64,000 bases of DNA from Cavia porcellus (Eukaryota > Chordata > Mammalia > Rodentia > Caviidae): contig NW_026947484.1 in NCBI RefSeq assembly GCF_034190915.1, positions 76,761,482-76,825,481 of the forward strand, given 5' to 3'. The translations under genes were made by a program, and so were the position numbers. Below the pieces are notes generated by a model. That model had not been told where the DNA came from, did not search any database, and saw nothing but the letters and a program-made list of their open reading frames with translations. Positions 1 through 12,065 of this stretch are shown in pieces; the stretch's first letter is position 1; every line of letters begins with the position of its first letter.

Positions 1-749
1 TTTCTATCTGCTTCCAAGCTTTGAGAGTAAATTAAGGGAAGGGTCTAATTGCAAACGTGTTGGAGTAGGTAGTGAAGGTTGAGAAAGAAAAATCTTCTTA
101 TTTCTGTGAAAGAAGTCCCTCTCAAAGTGAAATCTTCAGCAAGGTCAGACATCTTTTAAACTGACTGTTGTTTTCTTGTTAAAACCTTTCAATATGGCAG
201 ATGGTGCTTGACCGTCCTTTTTGCATTTCCTGAGAAGCCTGGAAAAGGAGTGACTGTGGGGATTGGATTGCCTTGGTGATCCCTCTCCAAGGTCTGCTAT
301 TCACCTCCCAACCTAGACAACCTGGGAAGACAGGCTCTGAGCAGCACCATTGCCTGGTACTAGGCAGCTAAAGCCCTCGAGGGTGCATCTGCTGGAAGAA
401 GCTTGACTCAGACAACCCATACCCGCTCCCAGGGTGGGAGGAATGATCTTGGCTAAACACTTTTAGATCTGGGGTGAGGACCTTCAGTTTTGATGTTTAG
501 CATCTTCTTTAGAACATAAAAGGCTGGAGAGAGGTACCAATAGTTAGAGCCCAGAAGAGACACTGAGCCATCTTTTTATGTATGTTTGTTTTCCCAGAAC
601 CTAGGTGTCGTAGCATTCCCTAGGCAGTGGCACTGTCTCATATAACAAGTTCTTTTGCAGCAGTAGGTCCTGCTGTCTTACTGTGGTTTATAGTCATTCT
701 TTTTGGTTAACAGTAACATCAGTAATAAAATCTGTAATTCACTGAGTCT

Positions 750-870
750 ACCCAAGAGGCAAGTGGTGTTGATTCTTTTACAGGTGAGGTTATTGAGCTT
801 CAGAAGGCTGATTTACCCAAAATCAGAGTGACCAGTAGAAGAGCCAGAGTTTGATCCGTGCCTGTCTGAC
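750..870. repeat. MIR-type SINE fragment
   Basis: The stretch has the MIR core layout: a short 'gtgaggttattgagcttcag' segment, then 'accagtagaagagccagagtttgatcc'-type text in degenerate form. It is an old mammal-wide SINE, recognised by eye. Confidence 0.55.
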
Positions 871-1789
871 CCTGAAGTGTGTGTCAGCACTATTTGGTTA
901 ACACTGGGTCTGAAAAAATCAAAGCTGTGGAAACTGCCTTTCAGGTGCCCTCTGTGAGCCGAGACCCTAGGAGAATGTCCAGAATGTGTGTGCTGTGTTC
1001 TCCAAATCCACCAGGGACCTTAACTGTGGGGTTGGTTCTCCTTTAGTTCTTTAGGGCCTGGATTGCTACCTAAGCCCTTTGTTTCCTGTTGGTGATCTTT
1101 TTGGGTTCACTTCTGATTTCTTTATCTGTGGGGTCAGAAATAAGCAGAAATTTCTAGAGCAGTGCTGATGGATGGTTACTTCATATAATCTGACAATAGA
1201 GCCCTAATTCTTTCTTGAAATATGCAGCCTCAGCTATCAATATTTAAAATATGCTGGATTCCTAGATACTTTGAAATTACAATACTTTTTAAATCTTCAT
1301 ACTAATTTTCTATGACTGATTATTACTAAAGCACATTTAGGCACTTGTGCGGTGTGAACATAACATAGAAAAGAAATCCTAACACTTTGGATATAGGATC
1401 TCCACCATGTGACCTGCCACCTCAAAAGCTGATATTTTAGAGTCTGGATTAATTTTACAACCAAATGTTAAAAAAAAAAAAAGCTTGACTTACAGAAAAT
1501 TACCATCATTCCTTGGTTCATGAATTTAACTCCATGATTCTGTCTCAAGCTGAATTGGATGAAAACTGAAACAAATTTCTCCATAAGCTCAACATTGAAA
1601 CTAACCATTGAATTTGGTTCACTTCCTGTCTAGCTCAGTTTGGGACCCAAATCCTGGTAAGGATTAAGTTCATGAACCGAGGTCCCACTGTAGTTGTACT
1701 GGAAAGAAACTTTTAGATTAAAAGTATAAGAGCCGACACAGATACAACTCAATAGCTTGCAAAGTGACAGATTCCAATCAGTACAGTGA
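871..1789. other. Intronic DNA with no feature seen
   Basis: Single-copy-looking DNA with only a short A run near 1470. The same holds for 1-749 upstream. Confidence 0.6.
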
Positions 1790-1960
1790 TGAGAGATGAA
1801 AGGATCCTGGAGAGCTCTAGTTCACCCATGTTCTACTACAGAAAAAATTGGGGTTCAGAGCTGAAGGGATTGATCCAGATATATACGATAGCTGTTGATC
1901 TGCAGGAAAGATATCACAGGTGGTAAGGAAACCTGAGTTCAAGCCCTTGGAAGATCCATA
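1790..1960. repeat. MIR-type SINE fragment, degenerate
   Basis: It has MIR-like layout with 'ttggggttcagagctgaagg' followed by the segment that normally reads as a clinical-style 'not significant at baseline' tail. It is very diverged, so the assignment is tentative. Confidence 0.35.
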
Positions 1961-2147
1961 TTTAGTTCTAACTTATCTGTAAACTAGGGATAGGACTGTT
2001 ACATGGATTCCTGAGACACTATGGTAACCAAAGTGAAATGATCAGCATATATGAGTTTCGTATAAACTGTATACAGCTGTGCTCATGCAAACTGTGGTTA
2101 TTTCACTTTTCAGTATTTCTACTTGTTCTTGATTTTTAAAAATCTAT

Positions 2148-2266
2148 TTAATTCTTTTTTTTTCCTTTTTTTTTTTTTTTTTTTTTGGTGGTGGTACCAG
2201 GAGTTAAACTCATGACTTTGCACTTGGCAGGCAGACACTTACCCACTGAGCTAAATCCCCCGCCCC
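2148..2266 (-). repeat. ID-type SINE, full length
   Basis: On the minus strand this is a tRNA-derived body (gctcagtgggtaagtgtct core and a B-box-like gagtttaactcc) with a long A tail, which appears as the T run on the plus strand. Imperfect flanking duplications around 'aaaatctaattctt' are visible on both sides. Confidence 0.85.
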
Positions 2267-2383
2267 AAAATCTAATTCTTCACTTTTTGATTATATGCAT
2301 TTTAATTAGCTACATCAGATCTCCCTCATAACAAAGTAGACGTAAATATACATTTTAATTATTACCAAAAGACTGAAGAATCC

Positions 2384-2510
2384 AATATGGTGGCATTTAG
2401 CTGTACTCCAGCCACTTGGGAGGCTGAGGCAGGAGGATCACCAAGTTCCTGTGAGTTTAGACTGTCTCAAACAAAAAAACAAAACAAAACAAAACAAACA
2501 AAAAACAGAA
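2384..2510 (+). repeat. B1 SINE monomer
   Basis: The 7SL-derived core 'cttgggaggctgaggcagg' and 'aggatcacc' is followed by 'actgtctcaaacaaaaaaac' and an A-rich tail of AAAAC units. Confidence 0.88.
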
Positions 2511-3389
2511 GACAATGACATGTGAATATAGGCCCAGTATGAATACATGGAGAGTGAGTTTTTATATCATTGATGAAGCATTTGATCTGCTTAGGAAAGA
2601 GAAAGCATAAAGTTCATGATAATGGTACAGAATATATTCATTACGATGTACTTATAAAAAAGTCCAATGTTAGTTAAAACCTACAGATGATACTTTTAGC
2701 GAATGGGGAGGGCATAGGAATGGGTGGCTCACTTGGTAATCAGAATCATCTTTGCTGCTGTCAGAAGCATCAGGAACAGGAATCTGGGAGGAAAGAGTCC
2801 CCACCTTACCGATTTTTCTGATTGGTCTAGGATTTTGTCCTTGTGACTTTGCCTTTCCCCTCGGTGATAGCTTCCCAAGGAGCATGGGTTGGGTTTCTCT
2901 CATGGCTACTGGTCTGTTTCTCCATCTTGTCTCCATCATCATGTCCGACAGCTGCATCTGGGAGCACCCACTGGAATGTGCTATTCCTGGATGCCCACGG
3001 CCTGGAATTCCATTCTCTTGCATTCACCTTTTTGATTCTGTTCCTGAGATGCAGCTTCTCTCTTAACTCTTTGTTGGTTGTAGTTTTCCTTTTATACGTT
3101 ATCCTCTTTCCCTTGCTATTTTGGGTATGAGTATGTCAGGGAAGAAATGTGAATATTTCTCACACAAGAGCTCGTTTCTGATTCCTAGAAGATAAATGCT
3201 TTTAGAGGAAATGATGACTTCTTAAAACTAGACTTTGTAGAGATGAGTAGGGAAGGTATGGGATTTTTTACAGAAAGAATTCATTGACTTTTTTTTCCTA
3301 GGATTGTGACTTCTTGGCAAGTCTCTATAAAATCAGGCAAGCCTCACATTACAATTGGACCCACCTATAGAGTGTGAGGTCTATTTATA

Positions 3390-3700
3390 AAAGAAAGAGC
3401 AGCCTTCTGGGCTATCATTCCAGAATCTCCGAGTGCTTCTGTGTGAGCGCCAGCGATGCTGAGAGCTGCCTTAATCGTTTTTGCTCTGTCTCCCAGCCTG
3501 CAGAGATTTGTGGCCCAATCACAGATTCCTGTCCTGTTGTGAAACAGGAATAACATTTGTGACACTGGAACAAACTCACGATGAATGGCTGGTTCCGCTG
3601 ACCAGCAGCTCAATTTCGCTTCTGCATTTAATTGCCTGCAAAAGCTGTTTATTGCCTTGTGCACTCCTCCACGGCAACATTATCTCTTAAATAAACATGT
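3390..3700. other. Single-copy block with retained CpGs, candidate regulatory DNA
   Basis: No repeat is recognisable. The block keeps about eight CpG dinucleotides in 300 bp while neighbouring intron DNA has almost none. It contains 'tgtttattgccttgtgcac' and a TAAATAAACA forkhead-like string near its right end. Function is unknown; conservation is the test. Confidence 0.3.
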
Positions 3701-3984
3701 TGTACCAGGTTGACAAGGGAGAGGTGCATATCAAGTGAGCAGAAATAAATATGGGAGGATGGGGAGCTGTACTTGGGTCTCCTTTCCATCCCAGTGGCAG
3801 GTACCTTCTTGATTGTTTTCTGGAAACCTGTGCCACCAGATGGCTAGACCTGCGTTCCAGCCACACTTAGGGCTTGGTCAAATGACAACGTGGGTGATTG
3901 CGTTCTACCTGGTGGCTACCTTGGCCTCCATCTGTAGTGTCTTGTGATTTGCTTCTCTGTTGACAGTTAATACACCTTAACGGA

Positions 3985-6900
3985 ATATGTTCATTTATTG
4001 TAGAAAGTTTTAAAACAGATCTATTGAGATAAAACTCATTTGACGTAACTCACCCTTTTAGAATGTAATTTAGGTTTTTAAAAAGCATATTTAAAGATTG
4101 TACACTATCACTCATAATTCTGAAATTTTCACCACTCCCAAAAGAAACCTTGTGCCCAGAAGTGGTCACTTTCCATTTTCATTACTCTCAGCCTCTGGTA
4201 TATTTTTGGTCTCTATAGGTTTGCCTCTTCTGGGAATTTCATAAAAATGGAATTATACAATGTTTTTGTGATTAGTTTCTTTAGCTTAACGTATTTTAAA
4301 GTTTTATCTCATGTCATAGAGCATACTATCATTATTGCACCCCTTTAATTGCCAAATAATATGCCATTGTATGAATATATTTTCCTCTTTGATTCTGTTT
4401 ATGTGGTATATTATGTTTATTGATTTGCATGTGTTGAACCATCCTTTTGTCTCTGGAATGAAGCCAGCTTGATCGTGGTAAATGATATTTTATTTTTCTC
4501 TTTTTTTGGCTTTTTGAGACAGGATCTTACTATGCGTGCAAGCCGGACTTGGGCTAACTTTGTATCCCAGGCTGGTCTTGAATTTTTGCAATGATCCTCC
4601 TGCCTCAGCCTCCCAAATGCTGGGATTACAGGTGTGTGCCACCATGCCTGGCTGATACAAGATCTTTTAAACATGTTATTGAATTGCATCTCTGCTCCTT
4701 GGTCTATGGTTTCCTTTTGCTATTGTGCCTTTGTCTGGTTTTGGTATCTGAGTGATGGGTGATGTTGGCCCAGGAGAATCAGCTGGGAAGCATTCTTTTT
4801 CTTCTTGTGTCATGGACTAGAAGAGCCTGAGTTATTCTTTAAAGGTTTGGTAAAATTCAGCAGTGAATCCATCTAGTCTTGTGCTTTCCTTTGTTGGGAG
4901 ACTTTTTATTGTTACTTCAACCTCATTGCTTGTTACTGATCTGTTTAAGTTTTTATATCTTCTTGGTTCAGTTTTAGAAGGTTGTATATGTCTAGGAACT
5001 TACCCATTTCTTCTAGGTTTTCCAGTTTATTAGAATATAGGTTTTCAAAGTAGTCCCCTATAATCCTATGGATTTCACTGGTATCTGTTGCAATGTCCCC
5101 CTTTTATATCTAATTGTATTGATTCGGATCTTCTTTTTCTTTTGGTTTGGCTGAGGGTTTATCAATCTTTGTGTGTTTGTGTAGTTTCTGTTCCTGATGA
5201 TTGCTAGTTTCATTCCATTGTGATTCAGTAAGATCCAAGAAACTATTTCAATTTTGTTGTTTTTGTTAAGGCTTGTTTTATGATCTAAAATACTATTTTA
5301 GAGAGTTAACCATTTATATTCATTACATTCAGAATTTTTAACGATTTGCACTAATTCCTGTCATTTTGTCCTTTTTCTCATTTTATTCTAATTCTCAATA
5401 GCCTATTTGATCTTCTTCTATGTAAAGGGTTCCTTTAATTATTTTCCAAAATGCTGACTTAGCGGTCATAAATTTTTTCATGCTTATTTTAGAAGGTATT
5501 TACTCTTCTTGCTTTGCTAGATACAATATTGTGGCTTGGCGTTAGTTTTCTTTCAGGGATTCATATACATTGTTTCAGGCTTTCCTGTCTCTAGAGTTTC
5601 TGCAGAGAAGTCTGAGGTTATACCGAAGGGCTTGCCTCTGTAAGTGATTGGCATTTCTCCTTTGATGATTTCAATATTTCCTTTCTCTGTATTCTTGCCA
5701 CTTTAACTTGATGTGGGGAGGTTCTTTTTCTGGTCATTCCTGTTTGAGCTTTTGAATGTCTTCCCTACTGGAATGTCTTTGCCAATTTGGGGCAAGTTTT
5801 CTGTTATATCATTAGTTAGATTTTCTATCCTATTAACCTGAAACCTGGTGCTCTCTTCTACACCAAAAATTCCAAAGTTTGGTCATTTAACCATGTCTCA
5901 GATTTCTTGGATGTTTTGTTCATGATTTCATGTTTGTTTTTCCTGCTGTCTGTATATAGTAGTTCCTTAACTTTGTCTTCAAGCTCTAAAATTCTGTTTT
6001 TTGTTGGTCCTTTCTGTTGGTGAGGCTTTCCACTAGTTTTTGGTTTGACCCACTGTGCTTTTCTTTTCCAGGACCTCTGTTTTGTTCTTCTGCAAAATCT
6101 GTCTTGTTGAATTGCTTCTTCCTATGCTGCATTGTCTTCCTCATTTTACTCAGCTGTTTCTTTGCATCTTCTTTACATCATTAATTAGTTTGTAAAACAG
6201 TCTCTTGGAGTTTTGGCCTGATATTGCATCCACTTCAATATTTTAGCATTAGTTGCTGATGAATTAAGGGAATTTGGAGGAGTCATGTTGCCTTATTTTT
6301 TCATACAGTTTGTGTTTTGATATTGAGATTTGTGCACTTTTGGGAATGGTTATCTCTTCCTCTTTTATTTGAGAGTCTTCTTTGCAAGTTGATCCCTAGC
6401 ACCACTGAGAGAAGAGAAAATGAACCACACTAATATTGACAATACAAAGACAAATCAGGATATTGTCTACAGTAAAAGCCAATTAAAGGCAACAGTTATG
6501 CCACCATCAACATAGAAATCAGCAATGATAGTATAGATTTAAAGACAAACCAGATAATGAAATACTGCAAAAAAAAAACAAAAGGAACAACCATTCCACT
6601 CTAATAATGGGAAAGAAATCAGCAATAGTAACATGGACACAAAGACAGATATTGACATACAGAAGGATTCTACTATAAATACAATTATACCACCACTAAC
6701 AATATAAAAGAAATAAGCAATAATACCATAAACTAAATAGTTAAAAATGAATAAAGGTTAATAACAGTAAGTGGAGGGGTTGAGGAAAGGAAAAATTTGT
6801 GAAGAATGAAATGTGGAAAGGAAAGAAAAGTCAGGTGAGAATGAGGAGGTGAGAAAAGTGAGATAAAAATCTTATTAAAAGATAAAAAAGCAAATAAAAT

Positions 6901-8065
6901 TAGGTTGAAGTCATAGAAAAATAAACATTAAAAAGAAAAACACTCAAACAGCAAATTTAAAAGAAAAGGCAAGAAAACAAAAAGTGGGTTCAGAAAATTG
7001 CTCTATGTGGAGGTTTTTAAATTGGTAGTTTTCTTTCAAAGACCTGTAGTATAGGAATTCACTAAATTTTAGGAAAAAATAATAAATCATAACGAGGCCT
7101 CTTGTGTTTCCGGACTCACTCACTGCTCTGTGAATGCCGAGTCCTGCCCTGCCTCTCCCGAGGGCTCTGCTTACTCCAGAGGCTGTTAGTATTTGTCCCC
7201 TGTGGGCACACAAAGCCACTGCCCTGGACTAGCTTTGTGGCCTGTGGGCTTGTGGGGCGCCCCACTTTCTCTGGAGGCCTCTCTGTCTACATACCAAAGG
7301 ATGTGGCAAATAGAGGTACACCCAACCACACTTGCAGATGGGGAAAGCAAAGTAGGCAGGCAGTCCACTGGACTCAGTTCCCACAGCTTCAGACCCAGGC
7401 CCATGCAGAAGACCACACTTGACCAGCCTGGCCTCTCACCACAGAGGGCAGAACACACTGTGCCTCCACAGCCTGACTGTGCTGCCACTTAACCCTCTTA
7501 GGGGCTGGGACTAGCCCTCCACCTCGGTGCAGCTGTCCATTGGTGCCATCTCCTACTCAGTTACCATGTTAGGGAAACCGCAGAGACTCTGAAGTGTGGT
7601 TGTTCTATGACTTCTGATTTCTTAAGTAGCTCAGGCTTAAATAATAAACCTCTTCTCAGAATGGCTCCTGATTATGTCACTCTTAAAGTGGTGGGCACTG
7701 AGCGGCTTTCTTCTTCAAAGCTAGCTTATCAAGCAGAAGTCACTTTGAAGTAAAACTCAGCCTTCAGGAACCATGGGTTTTTCCTGAGGCTGGTGCCTCC
7801 GTTACGTCTCCCAACTTCCCTTGTAATTATGAAGACAGGTCCCCCTGCCTGGGATCCAGAGTGTTTTGTTCTGTTCTCTGCACTTTGTTCAGTTTCTCCA
7901 TGAGTTTAGCTTTCCTGTCAGCTGTTTCTTTGATTCTTAGAGCTCTTACCCTTTTCTTTTTGCTCAGTCATTATTATGCAGGTGTCTTGATTTTAGGTCC
8001 GGAAGAGGCTGTGATTTGCTGCTGGCTTCTGCACTACCATCTTAATCGCTCCTCTTTTAGGTTCC
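3985..8065 (-). mobile_element. LINE-1, minus strand, dead, internally deleted
   Basis: Read on the minus strand, the right end is a GC-rich 5' UTR-like block (about 7110-8065). An A-rich/ORF1-like zone and ORF2-like sequence follow at about 4660-6360, for example text matching the L1 ORF2 'gaattctaccaaac' and 'tagaagaaatgg' zones. The left end is a 3' UTR-like block at 3985-4385. No long open frame remains and the ORF2 C-terminal part is missing between the 3' UTR and the mid-ORF2 segment. A B1 is nested in it at 4497-4655. The right edge is uncertain and the element could be two L1 copies of different age. Confidence 0.7.
4497..4655 (-). repeat. B1 SINE nested inside the LINE-1
   Basis: On the minus strand it starts with a GCCAGGCATGGTGGC box, followed by 'ctgtaatcccagcatttggg' and 'gaggctgaggcagg', then ends in 'gtctcaaaaagcc' and a short A tail. 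L1 text resumes directly on both sides, so the B1 is the younger insertion. Confidence 0.9.
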
Positions 8066-8647
8066 CATATAAAATAAACAAACATGCAACAGGGGACTGT
8101 TGTAAGCCAGGATCAATCCCTGAACAGAACACAGATTAAGAAACGTGCCATAGGTGATTGTAGTTAGCAGTAATTCATTGTATATTTTAAAAGAGCTAGA
8201 GAAAAGGATTTTATATGTTCTTTCCAAAAAAGAAGTATCTGATGTGATGAATATGAAGGTTATTCTGATTTGATTATTACACATCATGTACATGTATCAG
8301 GATGCCACACTGTAACCCAATAATTGTGTGCAGTTTGATGTGTCAGTTAAAAATAAGAGAAGTGGGTCTTTGGTGAAAGGCAGCTGCTGTCACTTAGCAG
8401 AAAGGGGCCCCTTGTGGACATTCCTGGTATGGTCCTCCAGCACCTCAAACAGCTGAAAGCTTGAAGGCCCAAACTGGGCACCTAAGATTACCACTGCTTT
8501 TGACTGCTTGTCTGCTCCCATGTTCTCAGATGGCTAACCACAGTGTGACCAGGCCTTTTTAAACAGTGATTCATTTTTTTTTTAAAAGCAGGACTCAGCA
8601 CCAGAAACCACCTGTTAACTAAAAGAATGGTCAAAGAAGAGACCTGA

Positions 8648-8737
8648 GGGGCTGGGAATTTAGCTCGGCAGTATAAGCACACCTGCCTGCCAACTGCAAG
8701 GTCATGAGTTTGATCCCTGGTAACAACAACAAAAAGT
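8648..8737 (+). repeat. ID-type SINE
   Basis: A tRNA-like head 'gggctgggaatttagctc', a B-box-like 'gagtttgatccctgg' and an AAC-rich tail are visible. Its body is nearly the same as that of the minus-strand copies at 22863 and 31371. Confidence 0.85.
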
Positions 8738-9204
8738 GACTTGATTATGGGCTGTGTGGAGGTGACTGTAGCCCTTTCTGCAGCTTTATTCTGCTTGTCC
8801 CAAAGCAGAGTGGGAAGTGACATGAAGCCAAAGCTTAAATGTGACTTCCACTTCCAAGGATACAGTTGTAATTAACCACTGCTATTTTTAAAACATTTTT
8901 AATTAAAAAAAATGGAGGTATGAATGAGGGAGTGGAACACAAAATCTACGTTGGCTTTTAAGACAAAGTAGGAGAGCTCAGAACAGTGTGTGTGCAGCCC
9001 TCAGGGCAATGAGCTCCATTGCTGGGTTCCTTGGGTCCATGCGAATCTGGTTCCCTCAGTTCCTGGAGAGGAAGTGGAAGTGACTTGCCTGAGGGACTGG
9101 ACCTGAGCCTTCTCACTTGGCCAGTTGTGCTCTCTCTACAGTCTTGTAAGGCTGCCTCTCCATCCATGGCCCACATTCTTGACAGTAGCCTGGATTCTAC
9201 TTTT

Positions 9205-9292
9205 TATTGATATGTACCCAGGGTAGTCTCCAACTCTTGAATGCAAGTGCACCTCCTCCATCAGCCTTTGGAGCATGCCGCTGTGCCTGCTC
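9205..9292 (-). repeat. Degenerate B1 fragment
   Basis: The plus strand reads 'ccagggtagtctccaactc' then a diverged 'cctcctccatcagcctttgg' and 'gccgctgtgcctgctc', the expected order for a minus-strand B1. Confidence 0.55.
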
Positions 9293-9354
9293 ATAAGGCT
9301 CCCTTTGAAAGCACATAGGATTTCCTTGGACTAGTATTAATAATTTGGTTTCTT

Positions 9355-9517
9355 TCTCTTTTTTTTTTTTTGTCTTTTTGAAACAGGGTCTTGGTATGCA
9401 GTTCAGGCTGGCCTTGAGCTTACTTTGCAGCCTAGGCTGGTCTCGAATTTGCAATGATCCTCCTGCCTCAGCCTCCTCAGTCCTGAGATTACAGGCCTGA
9501 GCCACCACGGCTGGCTC
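9355..9517 (-). repeat. B1 SINE with perfect target-site duplication
   Basis: On the minus strand this is a complete B1 with the internal duplication typical of the family (two copies of a 'ggccagcct'-type segment) and an A tail. The 15-bp string ataatttggtttctt occurs at 9340-9354 and again at 9518-9532, which defines the insertion exactly. Confidence 0.93.
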
Positions 9518-10481
9518 ATAATTTGGTTTCTTACAGAGTAGTACAGAGACATTAATTTCTCTTGATGACTGAAGGATTTCTTTCATACACGTCCCATTGC
9601 TATGGTGCGGTGTATGTGTATCTGATCACTTTTATAAACTCAGTGATTCTAATAATTTTAAATTTGCAGTTTCTAGATAGCAGTCATTTCATCGAAGCAC
9701 GTCGATCCTGACAGTTTTCTTCCTGCAACTGGATCCTGTTCTAATGTGTGTTCTCAGAGGATTATGCAGCTTAGATAACAGGAGTGGGCAGGCATGTCAC
9801 TGTCTTGTGGCTCTTTTGTCTGGAGCCAAAGTTAGGGGACAAGGGTGGTGGACATTTCAGACACAAGTCCAAACAGATGGTATGAGGTGGGGCTGAGGAA
9901 TACATTATAACTGTGGCAGGTTTGGGAGGGACATTTTTGCAGAGTATTTTGTTTAAAAACATCTGAATCCAGAAGAAAGTTGAATTGGTCTCTGAAAACC
10001 TGAACACTGGAAAATAAGCAACTCTTGCTTTAGGCCCAGGTAGAATAAAGAGTTAAGCTTAGCTGAGGCAGTCCAGTTACCATCCCAGGAAATCCAGGCA
10101 GCATGGAGCGCAGGCAGACCTGAGTAATTCCTGGTCTGTCCTCGGAGTTCATTTCCATTGTTATGCAGATTCACTTTGATGGCCACAGTTGGAAACTCCT
10201 GTGAAGAGTTCAGTTGTGTGGAGGCTGCTGTACTGCAGCCACCGTGCCACAGTTGAATTGGAAACGGAAAGAAGTATCTATCACCAGGTGGCTTCTGCCG
10301 TTTTGTTACATTTCCTGTGCTCTGACACTGTGACACCAGGTTAATAAATAGTACGGTCATTTGGGAATTCTGTAATGTGCTACCAGATAAGATAATTAAA
10401 CACAGTTTTGGAAAACTTTCAGGTTTGGATGGCCAGAATCATAGCTATTTATATTTTTTTCACCCTGTCTTCTCCTTTCTT

Positions 10482-10550
10482 TCCTTCCATTCATGGTGCC
10501 CAGGACTGAACTCAGCCTTGAGCATGCCAGGGAAGCTGTGTGTGTCTCTG
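10482..10550 (-). repeat. Degenerate ID-type SINE fragment
   Basis: The plus strand reads 'ggtgcccaggactgaactc' and 'ccttgagcatgccaggga', the reverse complement of an ID body. The 5' half is missing. Confidence 0.55.
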
Positions 10551-10875
10551 AGCTCTATGTTTAATTTTTTCTCCCTCATAAATAATTTGAATATAGTATG
10601 AAGTTAGTTGTTTTTCAGAATGTTTAAGTACATGGATGAGTGAATTGCAAATTTCTTGGGAGTCAACATTTCTATGGTCTGTTAAGTGAAAATATAGTCT
10701 CATTATTTGAATAAAGATAGGAATGAAAGGAATGCATAAGAGACAGGTTTGCCCTGCTTCTTTTTTTTAATACTATAGAAGTATGAGAGGCAAATAAGAA
10801 CAGGGTTAAAAAAAACTTTCCACTGTACTACAGAATGTGAATATTTAAAAAATCCTTATTGTTGTCATTGGTCAT

Positions 10876-10925
10876 TCTTAACCTAGTGCTGGCTCTGGGC
10901 CTGGCACTATGCTAGGGCTTAGGAG
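10876..10925. repeat. Possible short MIR/L3-type fragment
   Basis: 'gggcctggcactatgctagg' resembles the conserved 'gccaggcactgtgctagg' segment of old mammalian repeats. It is too short for family assignment. Confidence 0.3.
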
Positions 10926-11466
10926 GGTACAGGCACATGATGGAGAGCACGAGAGAGGAGAACCAAGACAACCCAGACAGTTGTGTGCATCGTGTGACAG
11001 AGTCTGGAACTTTCCTGAGGAAAGCACTGGTCCCTTATGGAAAAATGGGCTCTGTAGTGGCAAGAGTACTGAGACAAGGTGGGGAGGTGGTTTATCACTG
11101 CTGTCGTTTAGAATTGTCAGTCATGATGACAGAGAAAAACAGATTGACTTTTGGTGGGTTTTATTATTTTAAAATCCTCTAGCGATGCACACCTTTTATT
11201 CCTTACACCTAGATGAGGCACTTTCAGTGCTCCCTCCCTGTGTATGTAGCATGGCCCTTTGGACAGCACCCTTGAGACCCTCAGCTCCCAGAGGAGAATT
11301 TATGAGGAGCTGGAGGGTAGGGGGAAGGAGAAAGGTATGTGTTAACTTCTCATTTTATTTTTTACACTTTTTTTTTCAATTTCCAGTTTTGATCAGTCTA
11401 TACTGGGACTATGTGATCAGAATGTTAGTGTAAAATCAAAAATGTAAGAACTGGAACTTCTGCCTT

Positions 11467-11470
<4 letters not shown>

Positions 11471-11502
<32 letters not shown>
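11471..11502. repeat. (GT)n microsatellite
   Basis: About 16 uninterrupted GT units. Confidence 0.98.
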
Positions 11503-11504
<2 letters not shown>

Positions 11505-12039
11505 ATGTATTAATAGTGGCAGTATAGGATTTTGATTTGCTTTTTCAAATTTTTAAATTCGAAAAGTAACAAAATATCAGAACAAATTTTTCTTTCAAAT
11601 ATCAAACAAAATGCATATGTACTTGAAATAATTTTTGAATTATATAATGAGAAGGGAATTTTTGTTTGAGTTATTTAGTAGCCAGTTAAGAAGAGGCATC
11701 TTTGGAGGTGACTGCCCACAAGGTGAAGGGGAAAGAGCAAGCCAGGGGTGCTGGGCAGCTGGCTGGTGCAGGGCCCTCTCGCTCAGCATGCCCTAGGTGG
11801 GTTATCAGCCTCTGTGCCCGTGAGGACAAAAGTGCAGGGAGCTGAATCACTAGCCAGTCTTAGGAGCTGGCAGGGGGAGCTGGAGACTGAGCTAGCACTT
11901 GCCTGACTGCAGGGACAGCTTCCTGCTGTGCTGCCTCTGCCTTTCCTTCCTTGTAGGGGAGTGCTTTGCTTGTCATCTTTGTAGGAAGCCTGAAAACTGG
12001 AGGGTCACTAAGCATGGGGACTCTGTCTTCTCATACATG

Positions 12040-12065
12040 CGTGTGTGTGACACACACACACACAC
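12040..12065. repeat. (GT)n/(AC)n compound microsatellite, self-complementary
   Basis: A short GT run is followed immediately by an AC run, so the two halves are reverse complements and can form a hairpin. Confidence 0.9.

Noticed and set aside
8648..8737. tRNA gene candidate
   Set aside because: The tRNA-like head and B-box belong to an ID SINE. The body does not fold as a tRNA and has an A-rich tail.
9953..10360. 135-codon frame on the minus strand
   Set aside because: No recognisable motif and no splice signals in frame. Probably chance.
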